A stretch of 64,000 bases of DNA from Endozoicomonas elysicola (GTDB lineage Bacteria; Pseudomonadota; Gammaproteobacteria; Pseudomonadales; Endozoicomonadaceae), in NCBI RefSeq assembly GCF_000710775.1, contig NZ_JOJP01000001.1, positions 3,324,080 to 3,388,079 on the forward strand, written 5' to 3'. A program made the position numbers and the translations under genes. Positions 41,433 to 51,153 of this stretch are shown here, one piece after another; within the stretch, counting starts at the first letter, position 1, and each line of letters starts with the position of its first letter. Below the pieces are notes generated by a model that searched no databases, was not told where the DNA came from, and worked only from the letters and a program-made list of their open reading frames with translations.

Positions 41433-43631
41433 CTATTCCTGGCCTGTCAAAACCAGAAATTTGCCTGAATGTATTTGAGAGCGAACCAACTCTCTCAGGC
41501 GTTGCCGAGCCTGCTTCTCTCCAGACAACGTGCAAACTTCTACAACCTTAGACCAAGGATGGTTTTGTATAACACGGCTGACAAGGAGTTGTACTTCAGC
41601 ACTGCCTATTTCACCGTTGCCCAGTATTCGAAAAGCCGCTTTTTTCACGACATCAATACAATTTTCGTATTGCCGCAGCCCCTCAGCAAAAGAAATTAAC
41701 TCCCGCTGGTCATCCATGGACAGTGAGTAAGACTCATGGGTATTAATCATCGGCCACATCATAGAAAAAATTGCGAAAACCACCTCCACAGCCAGCCCCT
41801 TCAGCTCACCCATCAGCAGCCACTGTAGCTGGTTAAGGCATTTCTTATGAGCCTGCCCAACCAGTTTCTCTGCAGCCAATGATAACGGCTTGAGCATCAT
41901 AACCGAGTGCGTACCACTGGCTGCATCTCTGGAAAGACCAAGCCTCACCGGCACATATGAAGAGTCACCCCAAAACGTCAAAAGGTCATCAGTAGCACCA
42001 AACAACGTTCCCAGGTAATCAACATCTTTAACTGCAACGTACTTCTGTAATTGAGCCAGCATGGTTCTACCCAACCCCATCCGATGGCAGTCAGGATGAA
42101 CTGCTATCCGAATAACTCTCAGCCCGTTCAGTAATATGGCATCCGGCAGCCCGAGGTGATTACTTAATGACTGGGGAAGTAAGTGCCCTCGCACTCGGCG
42201 TCTGCCCAGCCAGATATCATCAACCAAGTCTGCTTCAATCTTACCTTCCCGTGCAGTCAGAAGTACGGATAACAGATGATTTTGCTCATCAAAAAGACCA
42301 TAGATTTCCATATTACCGCCATCCAGCAGATGGCGCAGGTCAAATGGCCGTGTCTGATAATGTGCCAACACCAGCAGTCCAAACAGTTCATTCAAGAGTT
42401 GCTCATCAGAAAGTAATTCATCAGGCAGAATCTCCCTGAAAACACAATCTTCTGTACGACGACTTTCCGGCTGTTCCATAACGGCAGGAGCAGCATTAAG
42501 CAGTAATGCATTAAAAACAAAAGATTCCAAAGGATCCCCTGTCTGCCAGCGAATGGGCTCCTCCATTCTCAGTTCGTGCCATTGGGGTGTTTTTTTATCA
42601 AGTACCTTCCTGAAACGAATAGCAAAACCACGCCCAGTCCCTTCATAACCATGAATCGTTGTGGCGTAAACAATTCGACTGTAATGAGACAGCATCTTCT
42701 CCAGCAATGACGCAGGAATCGCGGCAGCCTCATCGACCAGTAACAGTTGCGTTGCAGGCAGGGTTTGAACCAGTTCGTCCGGAGCAACAAATTCAAGTCT
42801 ACCCATTAGCGCTGAATTCAAGTCACCAAGCACTTCAGCTGCATGATAAAAGAAAACATCTGCCGTATTCTTTGAGGGTGCCGTTATCGTAATCTGCTCA
42901 ACACCCTCTAATAGAAGCTGTGCGGCTGCTATTCCCAAGGCAGCACTCTTTCCCCTGCCTCTATCGGCTGTCAGAACCAGTGGACGCCGACGATGACCAC
43001 GAAGCACTTTGTGAATCCCCTGAACCGCCTGTTCCTGTGATCGACTCTTGCAGGGAAACGCAATGGGAACAGTGGATTGATCACTACCTTCCCCAGCCTT
43101 ATTTTCAGCCGACTGAATGCGCAATGTACCATTCTGAGTCAGGAGAGATAGCTGGTCTGATGAAGAGATAATACGAGTCAGGCGTTTCAGGTAACGTCCC
43201 GATACATCCTCAAACTTTTGAGGATAAACCAACATACGCCGATGCTCGGGATCCGTAAATTGAGGCCACTGATCAAGGTCTGGTGTGAGCAGCACCATCA
43301 GACCACCAGCACACAAGGTACCGCTAATTGCTCCAAAAGCGTCAACATCAAAGCCTGAGTGGGCATCAAAGATAATATTCTTATGCTCCCTGCCCAGCCA
43401 GGCCCCGCATTTTTTTGCTGGAGTCGTTACTATTCCAGTAGAGGCTATCTCAGGAGAAGTCTCTCCCACCAAAAAAATGGATTCCCCTGCCAACACACTG
43501 ATCACTTCGGCCACTTGAGCATGACACCAGACAACATCACCCGTACAAACCAGTAACCGTCTGTGAGCAGACTCCCTGGCTGCAGCTTTTAGCGCCAGTA
43601 CAATATCTCCAGTGGCAGAAATAGCATTCAT
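41433..43631 (-). CDS. tmcA: tRNA(Met) cytidine acetyltransferase
   Basis: A 732-residue protein with the TmcA order: an N-terminal DUF1726 domain, then an RNA-helicase-like ATPase with Walker A DRGRGKSAALG (near residue 225) and Walker B LLLVDEAAAIP, and a GNAT acetyltransferase with IAVHPDCHRMGLGRTML. TmcA acetylates C34 (ac4C) of elongator tRNA-Met using acetyl-CoA and ATP. It is slightly longer than the E. coli protein (671). It is 3 bases downstream of the cyclophilin gene, so the two are in one operon. The start is the ATG at 43631. Confidence 0.93.
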   Translation of the reverse strand: MNAISATGDIVLALKAAARESAHRRLLVCTGDVVWCHAQVAEVISVLAGESIFLVGETSPEIASTGIVTTPAKKCGAWLGREHKNIIFDAHSGFDVDAFGAISGTLCAGGLMVLLTPDLDQWPQFTDPEHRRMLVYPQKFEDVSGRYLKRLTRIISSSDQLSLLTQNGTLRIQSAENKAGEGSDQSTVPIAFPCKSRSQEQAVQGIHKVLRGHRRRPLVLTADRGRGKSAALGIAAAQLLLEGVEQITITAPSKNTADVFFYHAAEVLGDLNSALMGRLEFVAPDELVQTLPATQLLLVDEAAAIPASLLEKMLSHYSRIVYATTIHGYEGTGRGFAIRFRKVLDKKTPQWHELRMEEPIRWQTGDPLESFVFNALLLNAAPAVMEQPESRRTEDCVFREILPDELLSDEQLLNELFGLLVLAHYQTRPFDLRHLLDGGNMEIYGLFDEQNHLLSVLLTAREGKIEADLVDDIWLGRRRVRGHLLPQSLSNHLGLPDAILLNGLRVIRIAVHPDCHRMGLGRTMLAQLQKYVAVKDVDYLGTLFGATDDLLTFWGDSSYVPVRLGLSRDAASGTHSVMMLKPLSLAAEKLVGQAHKKCLNQLQWLLMGELKGLAVEVVFAIFSMMWPMINTHESYSLSMDDQRELISFAEGLRQYENCIDVVKKAAFRILGNGEIGSAEVQLLVSRVIQNHPWSKVVEVCTLSGEKQARQRLRELVRSQIHSGKFLVLTGQE

Positions 43632-43634
43632 TAA

Positions 43635-44279
43635 TTAGGAAGCCTTCGACATTTTCCTGGCTGGTTTCTCACCATCGTTGAGAATATAGGCTTTCCTGAT
43701 AACCACTGAATCAACAGGCACATCCCCATGAGGCCCACGATAGCCAGTCTTGACCCCGGCAATAATATCAACCACTTCCATACCTTTAACCACCTGACCA
43801 AATACAGCATAGCCGGCCTTATAGGGCTTACCGTTAAGGAAGTCATTATCTTTAAGATTGATGAAAAATTGTGAAGTAGCACTATCAACGATCTGGGTTC
43901 TGGCCATCGCAATGGATCCACGCCTGTTTTCCAGTCGCTGATTCAGAAGGGATTCATTTTTGATAGGCGCCTGGGCTGCCCGCTGACTCATATCAGGCGT
44001 GAATCCTCCACCCTGTATCATGAAACCATCAATTACCCGGTGAAAAACGAGACCGTTATAAAAACCACTTTCCACGTAATCCAGGAAGTTCTTTACGGTA
44101 ACAGGTGCTTTATCAGGGGTCAGCTCCAGAACAATCTGCCCTTTATTTGTATCCAGCACCACATGAGGCACACTTTTATTCTTGATGACCTCCCCTAGTG
44201 TTTCAGAGGTTGTCCCATGAGCCAATGCAGTCATCAACAGAATTGAGCTTCCAAGCAGCCAGTTGCGCAGTCCACGCAT
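43635..44279 (-). CDS. ppiA: Periplasmic cyclophilin-type peptidyl-prolyl isomerase
   Basis: A 214-residue cyclophilin with an N-terminal signal peptide (about residues 1-20, [10 protein letters not shown]). The core is typical: [28 protein letters not shown] with the catalytic Arg in FHRVI, then [16 protein letters not shown] and [15 protein letters not shown]. It accelerates cis-trans proline isomerisation in periplasmic proteins. The mature C-terminus has an extra 20-residue basic tail ([10 protein letters not shown]). It is the first gene of an operon with tmcA. Confidence 0.9.
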   Translation of the reverse strand: MRGLRNWLLGSSILLMTALAHGTTSETLGEVIKNKSVPHVVLDTNKGQIVLELTPDKAPVTVKNFLDYVESGFYNGLVFHRVIDGFMIQGGGFTPDMSQRAAQAPIKNESLLNQRLENRRGSIAMARTQIVDSATSQFFINLKDNDFLNGKPYKAGYAVFGQVVKGMEVVDIIAGVKTGYRGPHGDVPVDSVVIRKAYILNDGEKPARKMSKAS

Positions 44280-44423
44280 TGTTTTCTCCAGATAAAATAA
44301 AAAATAAAACGACTTTATGTTACATAACCGACCAGACAGTAAATACTCTAAAGCAAGAAAAAAAGCGAATTTTCCACTTCACAGATTTATACCCGTGAAA
44401 AAGGAAAAGAAATGCGTCAGGGC

Positions 44424-44451
44424 TTGCAAATAGAGTTCGTTAGGGTAATAT
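44424..44451 (+). promoter_or_regulatory. Sigma-70 promoter of tRNA-Pro(GGG)
   Basis: A -35 box TTGCAA (44424-44429), a 16-base spacer and a -10 box TAATAT (44446-44451), followed by the GC-rich discriminator ACGCCCCGCC. The tRNA starts 50 bases after the -10 box. The GC-rich discriminator is the usual mark of stringent control. Confidence 0.65.
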
Positions 44452-44501
44452 ACGCCCCGCCTGAAGGGACAAAAAACAACTATTTTGTTCTTTCTATATG
44501 T

Positions 44502-44578
44502 CGGAGCGTAGCGCAGCCTGGTAGCGCACCACAATGGGGTTGTGGGGGTCGGAGGTTCAAATCCTCTCGCTCCGACCA
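44502..44578 (+). tRNA. tRNA-Pro(GGG)
   Basis: A 77-base tRNA with acceptor CGGAGCG/CGCTCCG and encoded CCA. The anticodon loop ATGGGGT gives GGG, which reads CCC and CCU codons. The T arm GGAGGTTCAAATCCTC is standard. It is a single gene with its own promoter. Confidence 0.95.
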
Positions 44579-44637
44579 ATTTCACACTCCCCCTCTCAGC
44601 TCCCAACTTTCTTAACTTGATTTAAGCCAATTGAATA

Positions 44638-45693
44638 CTAATCAGTATTTATGTGTTCTTTTTTGTGGCGCTGATAATCATCATTTTTTTTCGTAACAAA
44701 ATCACACCAAGACTCCCTACACAGGAAATAAAGCCCTTTATCCTTTTTGCCAATCTTCAGGAACTCTTGCTCACTGAGAGAAGGATAGAATGTCTTGCCA
44801 TCAATAAGACCTGCTCCCAGAAAACCACAGCATCGAATAACTCTATTCATCAATGCTTTCTGTTGCTCCCTTTTAGCATCAGCACCAACTTCCGTACTGT
44901 CGATATATTTTTTGGGAGAACCATGAATCAGCACCACATGCGTTATTTTATGCTCTCCCTCTGCCGCGTAGGCCGCAGGAATTCGGGGACTTCTGTTATA
45001 TTTACTGCCTTCTTTGGTATAGATATTTACCCGTATCAACGTATGCTTTTTTTCAAAGAATTTTTTTAAATCCTCTATTTGTTCACACGAAGCTGGATAA
45101 TTATATATCTCACGAATACTTCCATGCACTTCATGATATAACTCATCTTTATAATCCCGAGAATACCCCCTGCACCGGAACGATTGAAAATTTAACGTTC
45201 CACCCATATCCATAACATCAACCCAAGTGATTATGCCACCTTTATACCTACCGACTGTTATTTGCTCATCATTTAATACCCGCTCACGCATGACTTTGGG
45301 GTTATCAAATGCTGACTCAGAAACCACCCTAGAAGGATCGGCCTCATGATCAGCCGCGCAGTCCTTTTTCTGTCGATGTAACGTTTCCAGCAGGAAAACA
45401 TCAGAAAGCCTGCTCTTATTTACCCGGAATTCTTCGATAATTGGAAGCTCGCGTATTTCTTGAACAACCTCCCCCAGAGGTGAAACATCAAATTCTGACA
45501 ATGATTTTTTTTCCGACCCACTGGTTTTAAAATCGCCCTGATTACAACCGTTACGGTTGATTTTATCAGCAGGATTGACTCTAGGAAGAAGCTCCTTTTC
45601 ACCCCCACCTGAATCAGTTTGAACTGTCGATATGATGTTAGTTGCAACACATCTATCTATCATCACGTCATCACACTCTTTCAGGATATACAT
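44638..45693 (-). CDS. Hypothetical protein ending in a C2H2 zinc finger
   Basis: A 351-residue protein with no signal peptide and a polar, Ser/Asn/Asp-rich first 110 residues. The rest is a mixed domain I do not recognise (for example ITWVDVMDMGGTLNFQSF and THVVLIHGSPKKYIDS). Its last 30 residues contain YFLCRESWC and DDYQRHKKEH. That gives Cys325-X4-Cys330-X12-His343-X3-His347, the eukaryotic C2H2 finger spacing, with the aromatic and basic positions also typical. Such fingers are rare in bacteria. It could be a host-directed effector, but this is inference. Confidence 0.6.
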   Translation of the reverse strand: MYILKECDDVMIDRCVATNIISTVQTDSGGGEKELLPRVNPADKINRNGCNQGDFKTSGSEKKSLSEFDVSPLGEVVQEIRELPIIEEFRVNKSRLSDVFLLETLHRQKKDCAADHEADPSRVVSESAFDNPKVMRERVLNDEQITVGRYKGGIITWVDVMDMGGTLNFQSFRCRGYSRDYKDELYHEVHGSIREIYNYPASCEQIEDLKKFFEKKHTLIRVNIYTKEGSKYNRSPRIPAAYAAEGEHKITHVVLIHGSPKKYIDSTEVGADAKREQQKALMNRVIRCCGFLGAGLIDGKTFYPSLSEQEFLKIGKKDKGLYFLCRESWCDFVTKKNDDYQRHKKEHINTD

Positions 45694-45859
45694 GAATGAG
45701 ACACAAGGAGCGTCTCGCTATTGAAATGCATCGCCTGATCCAACAAGATTAACTGTCAAAATAAGCGAAAACTTATAATAGCCGAATACCCCAAAACAAA
45801 ATCGGTCCATTATTAGTCCGATAAGCGAATATCTATAGTATCATCGAGGGCTTATAACC

Positions 45860-45890
45860 AAAAAAAACCCTGCAAAGCAGGGTTTTTTTC
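45860..45890. terminator. Bidirectional terminator after clpX
   Basis: CCCTGC (45868-45873) pairs with GCAGGG (45877-45882) around AAA. It is preceded by a run of A and followed by a run of seven T, so it can work on both strands. It lies 14 bases after the clpX stop. Confidence 0.88.
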
Positions 45891-45903
45891 AATCAAACCA
45901 ATA

Positions 45904-47208
45904 TCACTTATCAGAAGAAACTGCCGCCTTAGGCGTTTCAGAATTCTCATAAATCAACAATGGCTCAGAGTCACCGTTGATAACAGAAGCATCAATAACC
46001 ACCTTGGAGATACTCTCATCGGAAGGAATTTCATACATTGAGTCAAGCAAAACAGCTTCAAGTATTGAACGCAATCCACGAGCTCCCGTTTTACGCTCCA
46101 TAGCTTTTTTCGCTACAGCACGAAGTGCGTCCTGGCGGAAGTCAACTTCCACTTCTTCCATATCAAACAGCTTACTGTATTGCTTGGTCAGCGCATTTTT
46201 AGGCTCAACAAGAATACGAACCAACGCCTCTTCATCCAACTCTTCAAGTGTTGCAATAACAGGAAGGCGACCAACAAACTCTGGAATCAATCCGAATTTC
46301 ACCAAATCTTCAGGCTCGACTTCCTTAAAAGTCTCACCCAGGTCTTTCTTGTCTTCCTTACTCTTCACTTCAGCAGAGAAGCCAATACCAGATTTATCCG
46401 TACGACCCAGAATGACTTTATCCAGCCCAGCAAAAGCACCACCACAGATAAAGAGAATGTTGGACGTATCAACCTGCAGGAATTCCTGCTGAGGATGCTT
46501 ACGACCGCCCTGAGGAGGAACAGATGCAACAGTACCCTCTATCAGCTTGAGGAGCGCTTGCTGAACACCCTCACCAGAAACATCCCGAGTAATAGAGGGG
46601 TTATCAGACTTACGGGAAATCTTGTCGATCTCATCAATGTAGACGATACCCATCTGGGCTTTTTCTACATCGTAATCACACTTCTGCAGTAATTTCTGAA
46701 TGATATTTTCAACATCCTCACCCACATAACCTGCTTCAGTCAGTGTTGTTGCATCAGCAATAGTGAATGGCACGTTGAGCATACGAGCCAGCGTTTCAGC
46801 CAGCAGCGTCTTACCACTTCCGGTAGGACCAATAAGCAGAATATTACTTTTTCCCAGTTCAACTTCGTCTTTATTCTTATCGCCCTTGGCATCGCCAAAG
46901 CGCAGACGCTTGTAGTGGTTGTATACCGCTACCGATAAGACTTTCTTGGCCCTGGGCTGGCCAATTACGTACTCGTCGAGAGTTTCCTTGATCTCACGAG
47001 GAATCGGCAATTTATCAGAAGACTCTTCGCCACTGCTGTCCTGAATTTCTTCACGGATGATATCGTTGCATAGATCAACGCATTCATCACATATGAATAC
47101 GGAAGGGCCGGCAATCAGCTTGCGTACTTCATGCTGACTCTTTCCGCAGAAAGAGCAGTACAACAGCTTACTGCTGTCTTCACCCTTGCCGCTTGTTTCG
47201 TCGGTCAT
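45904..47208 (-). CDS. clpX: ATP-dependent protease ATPase subunit ClpX
   Basis: A 434-residue protein with the full ClpX layout: an N-terminal zinc-binding domain (four cysteines in [10 protein letters not shown] and [10 protein letters not shown]), Walker [18 protein letters not shown], Walker [10 protein letters not shown], a sensor region and the C-terminal small domain ([13 protein letters not shown]). It unfolds substrates and feeds them to ClpP. It is encoded next to clpP on the same strand, as in E. coli, but with a gap of about 400 bases, which suggests its own promoter. Confidence 0.97.
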   Translation of the reverse strand: MTDETSGKGEDSSKLLYCSFCGKSQHEVRKLIAGPSVFICDECVDLCNDIIREEIQDSSGEESSDKLPIPREIKETLDEYVIGQPRAKKVLSVAVYNHYKRLRFGDAKGDKNKDEVELGKSNILLIGPTGSGKTLLAETLARMLNVPFTIADATTLTEAGYVGEDVENIIQKLLQKCDYDVEKAQMGIVYIDEIDKISRKSDNPSITRDVSGEGVQQALLKLIEGTVASVPPQGGRKHPQQEFLQVDTSNILFICGGAFAGLDKVILGRTDKSGIGFSAEVKSKEDKKDLGETFKEVEPEDLVKFGLIPEFVGRLPVIATLEELDEEALVRILVEPKNALTKQYSKLFDMEEVEVDFRQDALRAVAKKAMERKTGARGLRSILEAVLLDSMYEIPSDESISKVVIDASVINGDSEPLLIYENSETPKAAVSSDK

Positions 47209-47613
47209 TCGATTACCCTGTTATACGGACAATGCCTGCCCTGCACTTGTCAATGAAAATAGACCTATCAGCCAATCTGATCGAAACCCATTTCATGATT
47301 CACGGTTACATGCCTGATAAGATGCAGGCATTGAGGCATGTTTTCAAGTGCTTGATCCGCGTGATACCAGAATTCACGCCTTGCCATCCGGGACCATGCA
47401 TGCTTCTGGAAAGCTATTCTGATAGGGCTCCCAATACATCAAGAGAACCCAACCAATGAGTTAGTGTTCAACGACTTCGGATAAAAATCAACCTGCAGCG
47501 CTAATTTACAATGAAAATAGCACACAACCAATGGGCTATTTTCATTGATTTCAGGATAGCATCTCGCCGGAGATCACAAAAGAAAGCCCTCAGCTCATCA
47601 AAAGCCTCCAAGC
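47209..47613. other. Gap between clpP and clpX, with a hairpin
   Basis: About 405 bases. A long perfect hairpin, AATGAAAATAGC (47510-47521) with its complement (47535-47546), lies 68 bases downstream of the clpP stop and is a candidate terminator or processing site. The rest shows no gene; the clpX promoter should lie in it. Confidence 0.5.
47510..47546 (-). terminator. Hairpin between clpP and clpX
   Basis: A 12-base perfect stem AATGAAAATAGC/GCTATTTTCATT with a 13-base loop. On the minus strand it ends in ATTTTCATT, a T-rich arm. It would reduce read-through from clpP into clpX. Confidence 0.6.
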
Positions 47614-48264
47614 CTACTCTTTGTCTTTCTTACCACCCTCACCACGACGATTCATAACCTGATCAATAAGACCATACTCAACAGCCTCATCGCCATTCAT
47701 GAAATTGTCTCGGTCAGTATCACGCTCAATAATTTCAAGAGGTTGACCGGTATGATGAGCAAGAACATGATTCAACTTATTCCGAATACTCAGGATCTCA
47801 CGGGCATGGATCTCAATGTCCGATGCCTGACCCTGAAAGCCTCCCAGTGGCTGATGAATCATCACCCTGGAATGCGGCAAGCAGTATCGTTTACCAGCAG
47901 CCCCACCCGCCAAAAGTAACGCGCCCATGCTGGCAGCCTGACCGATACACATCGTAGAAACATCAGGTTTAATAAACTGCATGGTGTCATAAATTGACAT
48001 ACCAGCGGTTACCGAACCACCCGGCGAATTGATGTATAGATGAATATCCTTGTCCGGATTTTCGGATTCAAGGAACAGCAGCTGAGCAACCACCAGATTG
48101 GCCATATGATCTTCAACCTGACCTACCAGGAAGATCACTCGCTCTTTAAGGAGGCGGGAATAGATATCGTAAGAGCGCTCACCTCTGGCCGATTGTTCAA
48201 CAACAATAGGTACCAGTCCTGAGTTGGTAATCGCCACGGCGTGCGGGTCTATCAGATTGGACAT
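47614..48264 (-). CDS. clpP: ATP-dependent Clp protease proteolytic subunit
   Basis: A 216-residue serine protease. The triad is Ser112 ([10 protein letters not shown]), His137 (MIHQPLGG region) and Asp186 ([10 protein letters not shown]), which matches the E. coli positions offset by one. The first 14 residues are the propeptide that is removed autocatalytically. It forms two heptameric rings that degrade substrates unfolded by ClpX or ClpA. It lies between tig and clpX in the usual order. Confidence 0.97.
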   Translation of the reverse strand: MSNLIDPHAVAITNSGLVPIVVEQSARGERSYDIYSRLLKERVIFLVGQVEDHMANLVVAQLLFLESENPDKDIHLYINSPGGSVTAGMSIYDTMQFIKPDVSTMCIGQAASMGALLLAGGAAGKRYCLPHSRVMIHQPLGGFQGQASDIEIHAREILSIRNKLNHVLAHHTGQPLEIIERDTDRDNFMNGDEAVEYGLIDQVMNRRGEGGKKDKE

Positions 48265-48456
48265 ATCCTGTCTTAACTCCTTGCCAAGTCGAAGAAAAGC
48301 GACGGCTCTGGCAGTTATGAAAAACTGACAGATTAGTCGCTTGCATACCAGATTAAAACGACCGTAGCCTGTAAAACCTTAGCTGCTTTGTCAGGTAGCC
48401 GATAAATCAGCTACCCCTTCCACTCGCTCTTTAAAAAGAGCCTTCTACAAGCCGGA

Positions 48457-49800
48457 TCAGGCAGTCTCTTCCTGTTCTGCCTCTTCAGCTTCAACAGCAC
48501 GCTCTGCAGGCTTAATCGCTTCCTGGTAGCTGCATGTCTTTTCTGAAACTTGAGCCGCTTCCAGAATAGTATCCACTACCTGCTCTTCCAGGACAACATA
48601 CTTGATCTGAGACAACTGCTCATCATTGCTGTAGTACCAGTCAATAACCTGCTGAGGCTCCTGGTAAGCGGAAGCCATCTCCTCGATCATGGCACGTACG
48701 CGCTCATCATCAACCTTGACTTCACGCTGCTTAACCACTTCACCAATCAACAGACCAAGAGCAACACGCTTTTTCGCATCCGCTTCAAACAGTTCTGCAG
48801 GCAGCTGCTTAGGGTCAAACCCACCCTTCATACCACCAAACTGCTGAACAGCCTGTTCACGCATACGATCAATTTCCTGAGAAGTCAGAGCAGAAGGCAC
48901 TTCCACCTCATGAATCTTCAACAGGCCATCCATCACCTGGTTCTTGACCTTATTCTTGACAGCCTGACGAAGCTCACGCTCCATGTTCTTGGACACTTCT
49001 TTACGGAAGTCTTCCAGACCACCTTCGGTTACACCAAAGCGTGCAAAGAACTCATCATTCAGCTCAGGCAGAGCAGGTCCAGCTACTTTGTGTACTTTGC
49101 AGGCAAACTCAACAGACTGACCAGCCAGTTCTTCTGCCTGGTAATCTTCAGGGAAAGTCAGGGAAAGCACTTTCTCTTCACCAGCAGACACACCAACCAG
49201 ACCATCTTCAAAGCCTGGAATCATTCGGCCAGAGCCCAGCTCCAGAGTAGCGTTTTCTGCACTACCACCTTCGAAAGCTTCACCATCTTTAGTGCCAACA
49301 TAATCAAAGGTGACACGATCACCCAGCTCTGCAGCACGCTCAACATCTTCAAAAGAAGTACCCTGCTTACGTAGAGTTTCGATCATCTCATCGATATCAG
49401 ACTCCTGAACATCAGCAACCGGACGCTCAACGGTAATACCGTTGAACTCATTCAGAGCGATTTCAGGGTAGATTTCAAAAGTAGCAATAAATGTAAAACC
49501 TTCATCATCGTCAGACTTGGCTTCAACAGATGGTGCACCGGCAGGGTTCAGTTTCTGTTCTTGAATCGCCTCAACGAAGGAGGATTGCATCATCTCTCCG
49601 AGCACTTCCTGTCTGGCACCAGCACCATAGCGACGCTTAACCACTTTCATTGGAATTTTGCCAGGACGGAAGCCATCCAGACGCACGCGTCGAGACAGAT
49701 CCTGAAGACGCTTATTGACTTCACCATCAATGTCAGCAACCGGAAGAGTGATTGTCAGCTTGCGCTCAATACCGGAAGTTGTTTCAAGGGAGACTTGCAT
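48457..49800 (-). CDS. tig: Trigger factor, ribosome-associated chaperone
   Basis: A 447-residue protein with three domains: the ribosome-binding N-domain containing the FRPGKIPMKVV signature (about residue 44), a FKBP-type isomerase domain (about 150-245, including GDRVTFDYVGTKDGEAFEGG and the hydrophobic FPEDY), and the C-terminal chaperone arms. It binds nascent chains at the ribosomal exit. The acidic C-terminal tail (EAEEAEQEETA) is typical. It is followed by clpP after 192 bases. Confidence 0.96.
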   Translation of the reverse strand: MQVSLETTSGIERKLTITLPVADIDGEVNKRLQDLSRRVRLDGFRPGKIPMKVVKRRYGAGARQEVLGEMMQSSFVEAIQEQKLNPAGAPSVEAKSDDDEGFTFIATFEIYPEIALNEFNGITVERPVADVQESDIDEMIETLRKQGTSFEDVERAAELGDRVTFDYVGTKDGEAFEGGSAENATLELGSGRMIPGFEDGLVGVSAGEEKVLSLTFPEDYQAEELAGQSVEFACKVHKVAGPALPELNDEFFARFGVTEGGLEDFRKEVSKNMERELRQAVKNKVKNQVMDGLLKIHEVEVPSALTSQEIDRMREQAVQQFGGMKGGFDPKQLPAELFEADAKKRVALGLLIGEVVKQREVKVDDERVRAMIEEMASAYQEPQQVIDWYYSNDEQLSQIKYVVLEEQVVDTILEAAQVSEKTCSYQEAIKPAERAVEAEEAEQEETA

Positions 49801-50157
49801 TTTTGTTCCTCAACACCAAAACCTGTGTAAACAATGGGCCAAAAGGCGCATAGACTAGCAAATGTACCCAGAAAATGCATGAATACACGTCCTGTCACAT
49901 TAGATCCAGGCAAGGCAAAGGAACTCTCTTTTATTTCAGACATTCCAAATCCCTACAGGATTCGCACCACTCTCACTTCTCTCCGGCAAAAACCAACGAA
50001 TTGAACAGGCATTATATAAAAAAGCACATTTGAGAGACCCGAAACACAGCAGCCCTGGCTCAGCTTTTTACACCTGTAATTCATATACGTTTCTCCGAAG
50101 CTAAGGACTAGTGGGTCCATACGCCCCCATCAGGGCAGTTTCTTTGGATGAAACATA
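49801..50157. other. Gap upstream of tig
   Basis: About 357 bases between the tig start and the tRNA-operon terminator. Small open frames exist, but nothing convincing. It should contain the tig promoter. No RNA or repeat is seen. Confidence 0.5.
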
Positions 50158-50190
50158 CAAAAACGGGGATAAGCATGCTTATCCCCGTTA
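50158..50190 (-). terminator. Terminator of the four-tRNA operon
   Basis: A perfect 13-base stem ACGGGGATAAGCA (50163-50175) and its complement (50176-50188). On the minus strand it is followed by a short T run (GTTTTTG). It lies 8 bases past the tRNA-Leu 3' end. Confidence 0.85.
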
Positions 50191-50195
50191 ATGAT

Positions 50196-50280
50196 TGGTG
50201 CGGATGGAGAGACTCGAACTCTCACGCCTTTCGGCACTGGTACCTAAAACCAGCGTGTCTACCAATTCCACCACATCCGC
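50196..50280 (-). tRNA. tRNA-Leu(UAG)
   Basis: An 85-base class II tRNA with encoded CCA. The anticodon loop TTTAGGT gives UAG, which reads CUN leucine codons. It has a long variable arm (TGCCGAAAGGCG). It is last of four tRNAs in the operon. Confidence 0.95.
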
Positions 50281-50357
50281 TCACAGCACTTCTACGAAGC
50301 ACGCAAAACACTGCTTTTCAGACAAATCGGAATCCAATCCGAAACATCTCAACTAAC

Positions 50358-50434
50358 TGGGGTGGGCGAAGGGGCTCGAACCCTCGACCGCCGGAATCAC
50401 AATCCGGAGCTCTGCCAACTGAGCTACGCCCACC
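50358..50434 (-). tRNA. tRNA-His(GUG)
   Basis: A 77-base tRNA. The anticodon is GUG. The extra 5' G at position -1 (complement of 50434) is encoded opposite C73, as expected for tRNA-His, and the 3' end is CCCCA. Confidence 0.95.
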
Positions 50435-50510
50435 AGTAAACGAACGAGAGATTATTCAAAATAAACCAAAGAATCAAGCCTGATTCATAATGAATGATCA
50501 TCATTAAATA

Positions 50511-50587
50511 TGGCGCACCCGGCAGGATTCGAACCTGCGACCATCCGCTTAGAAGGCGGATGCTCTATCCAACTGAGCTACGGGCGC
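50511..50587 (-). tRNA. tRNA-Arg(UCU)
   Basis: A 77-base tRNA with encoded CCA. The anticodon loop CTTCTAA gives UCU, which reads AGA and AGG codons. It is the second gene of the operon. Confidence 0.95.
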
Positions 50588-50617
50588 TCAATCCACTAAA
50601 AAGTCAATATTTCAAAC

Positions 50618-50694
50618 TGGTCGGGGTAGAGAGATTCGAACTCCCGACATCCTGCTCCCAAAGCAGGCGCGCTACCAGACTGCGCTATACCCCG
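50618..50694 (-). tRNA. tRNA-Pro(UGG)
   Basis: A 77-base tRNA with encoded CCA. The anticodon loop TTTGGGA gives UGG, which reads CCA and CCG. It is the first gene of the operon. The order Pro-Arg-His-Leu before tig is seen in Pseudomonas-like genomes. Confidence 0.95.
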
Positions 50695-50756
50695 ATTATT
50701 ATCAGCAACCCTTTCTCAAGAAACCTTTAAAAAGTTCCGCTGGACAACGGCGGTGA

Positions 50757-50785
50757 ATACTACTGACAAGCTTAGTTCCCGTCAA
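50757..50785 (-). promoter_or_regulatory. Sigma-70 promoter of the four-tRNA operon
   Basis: On the minus strand, a -35 box TTGACG (complement of 50780-50785), a spacer of exactly 17 bases and a -10 box TAGTAT (50757-50762). The GC-rich discriminator CACCGCCG follows. It sits about 63 bases upstream of tRNA-Pro. Confidence 0.75.
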
Positions 50786-51153
50786 TTACTACATGCATTT
50801 TTTACTCCACATGCAGTACAGAGGAAACCAGAGTACTGCCTCCACATAATCAGCATATCAACCCAACAAAGGGATTTCCACCGTGGGCCTCCAATACAAA
50901 TAGCATCAATAATGATCACACACCTAAAATTCACCAACAACACAGGCGTGGCGTGACACCTCCCAACCCACTTCTACAATCCCCCCCTGAAGCAAGTTCA
51001 GAAAAAAGCATTCAACACTGCCACCAATGAATAACACGCAGTCTAAATCCAAGTCAGCAATCTTATGTCAACATGGACTCAGCACTGTTAAACTATCGGC
51101 CATCACTGATTTCACCCATCACTCAATATAGTCAGCAACAGGCTTCAGGACAT
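50786..51153. other. Gap between the tRNA promoter and folD
   Basis: About 368 bases. An open frame from 50753 to 50956 has no ribosome site, and nothing recognisable is encoded. The last part is the folD leader. Confidence 0.5.

Noticed and set aside
44379..44615. Open frames across tRNA-Pro on both strands
   Set aside because: They translate the tRNA and its leader; not coding.
50148..50730. Two plus-strand frames across the four tRNAs
   Set aside because: Antisense to tRNA genes; the peptides (for example RDSNSHAFRHWYLKPACLPI) are a known artefact of translated tRNA.
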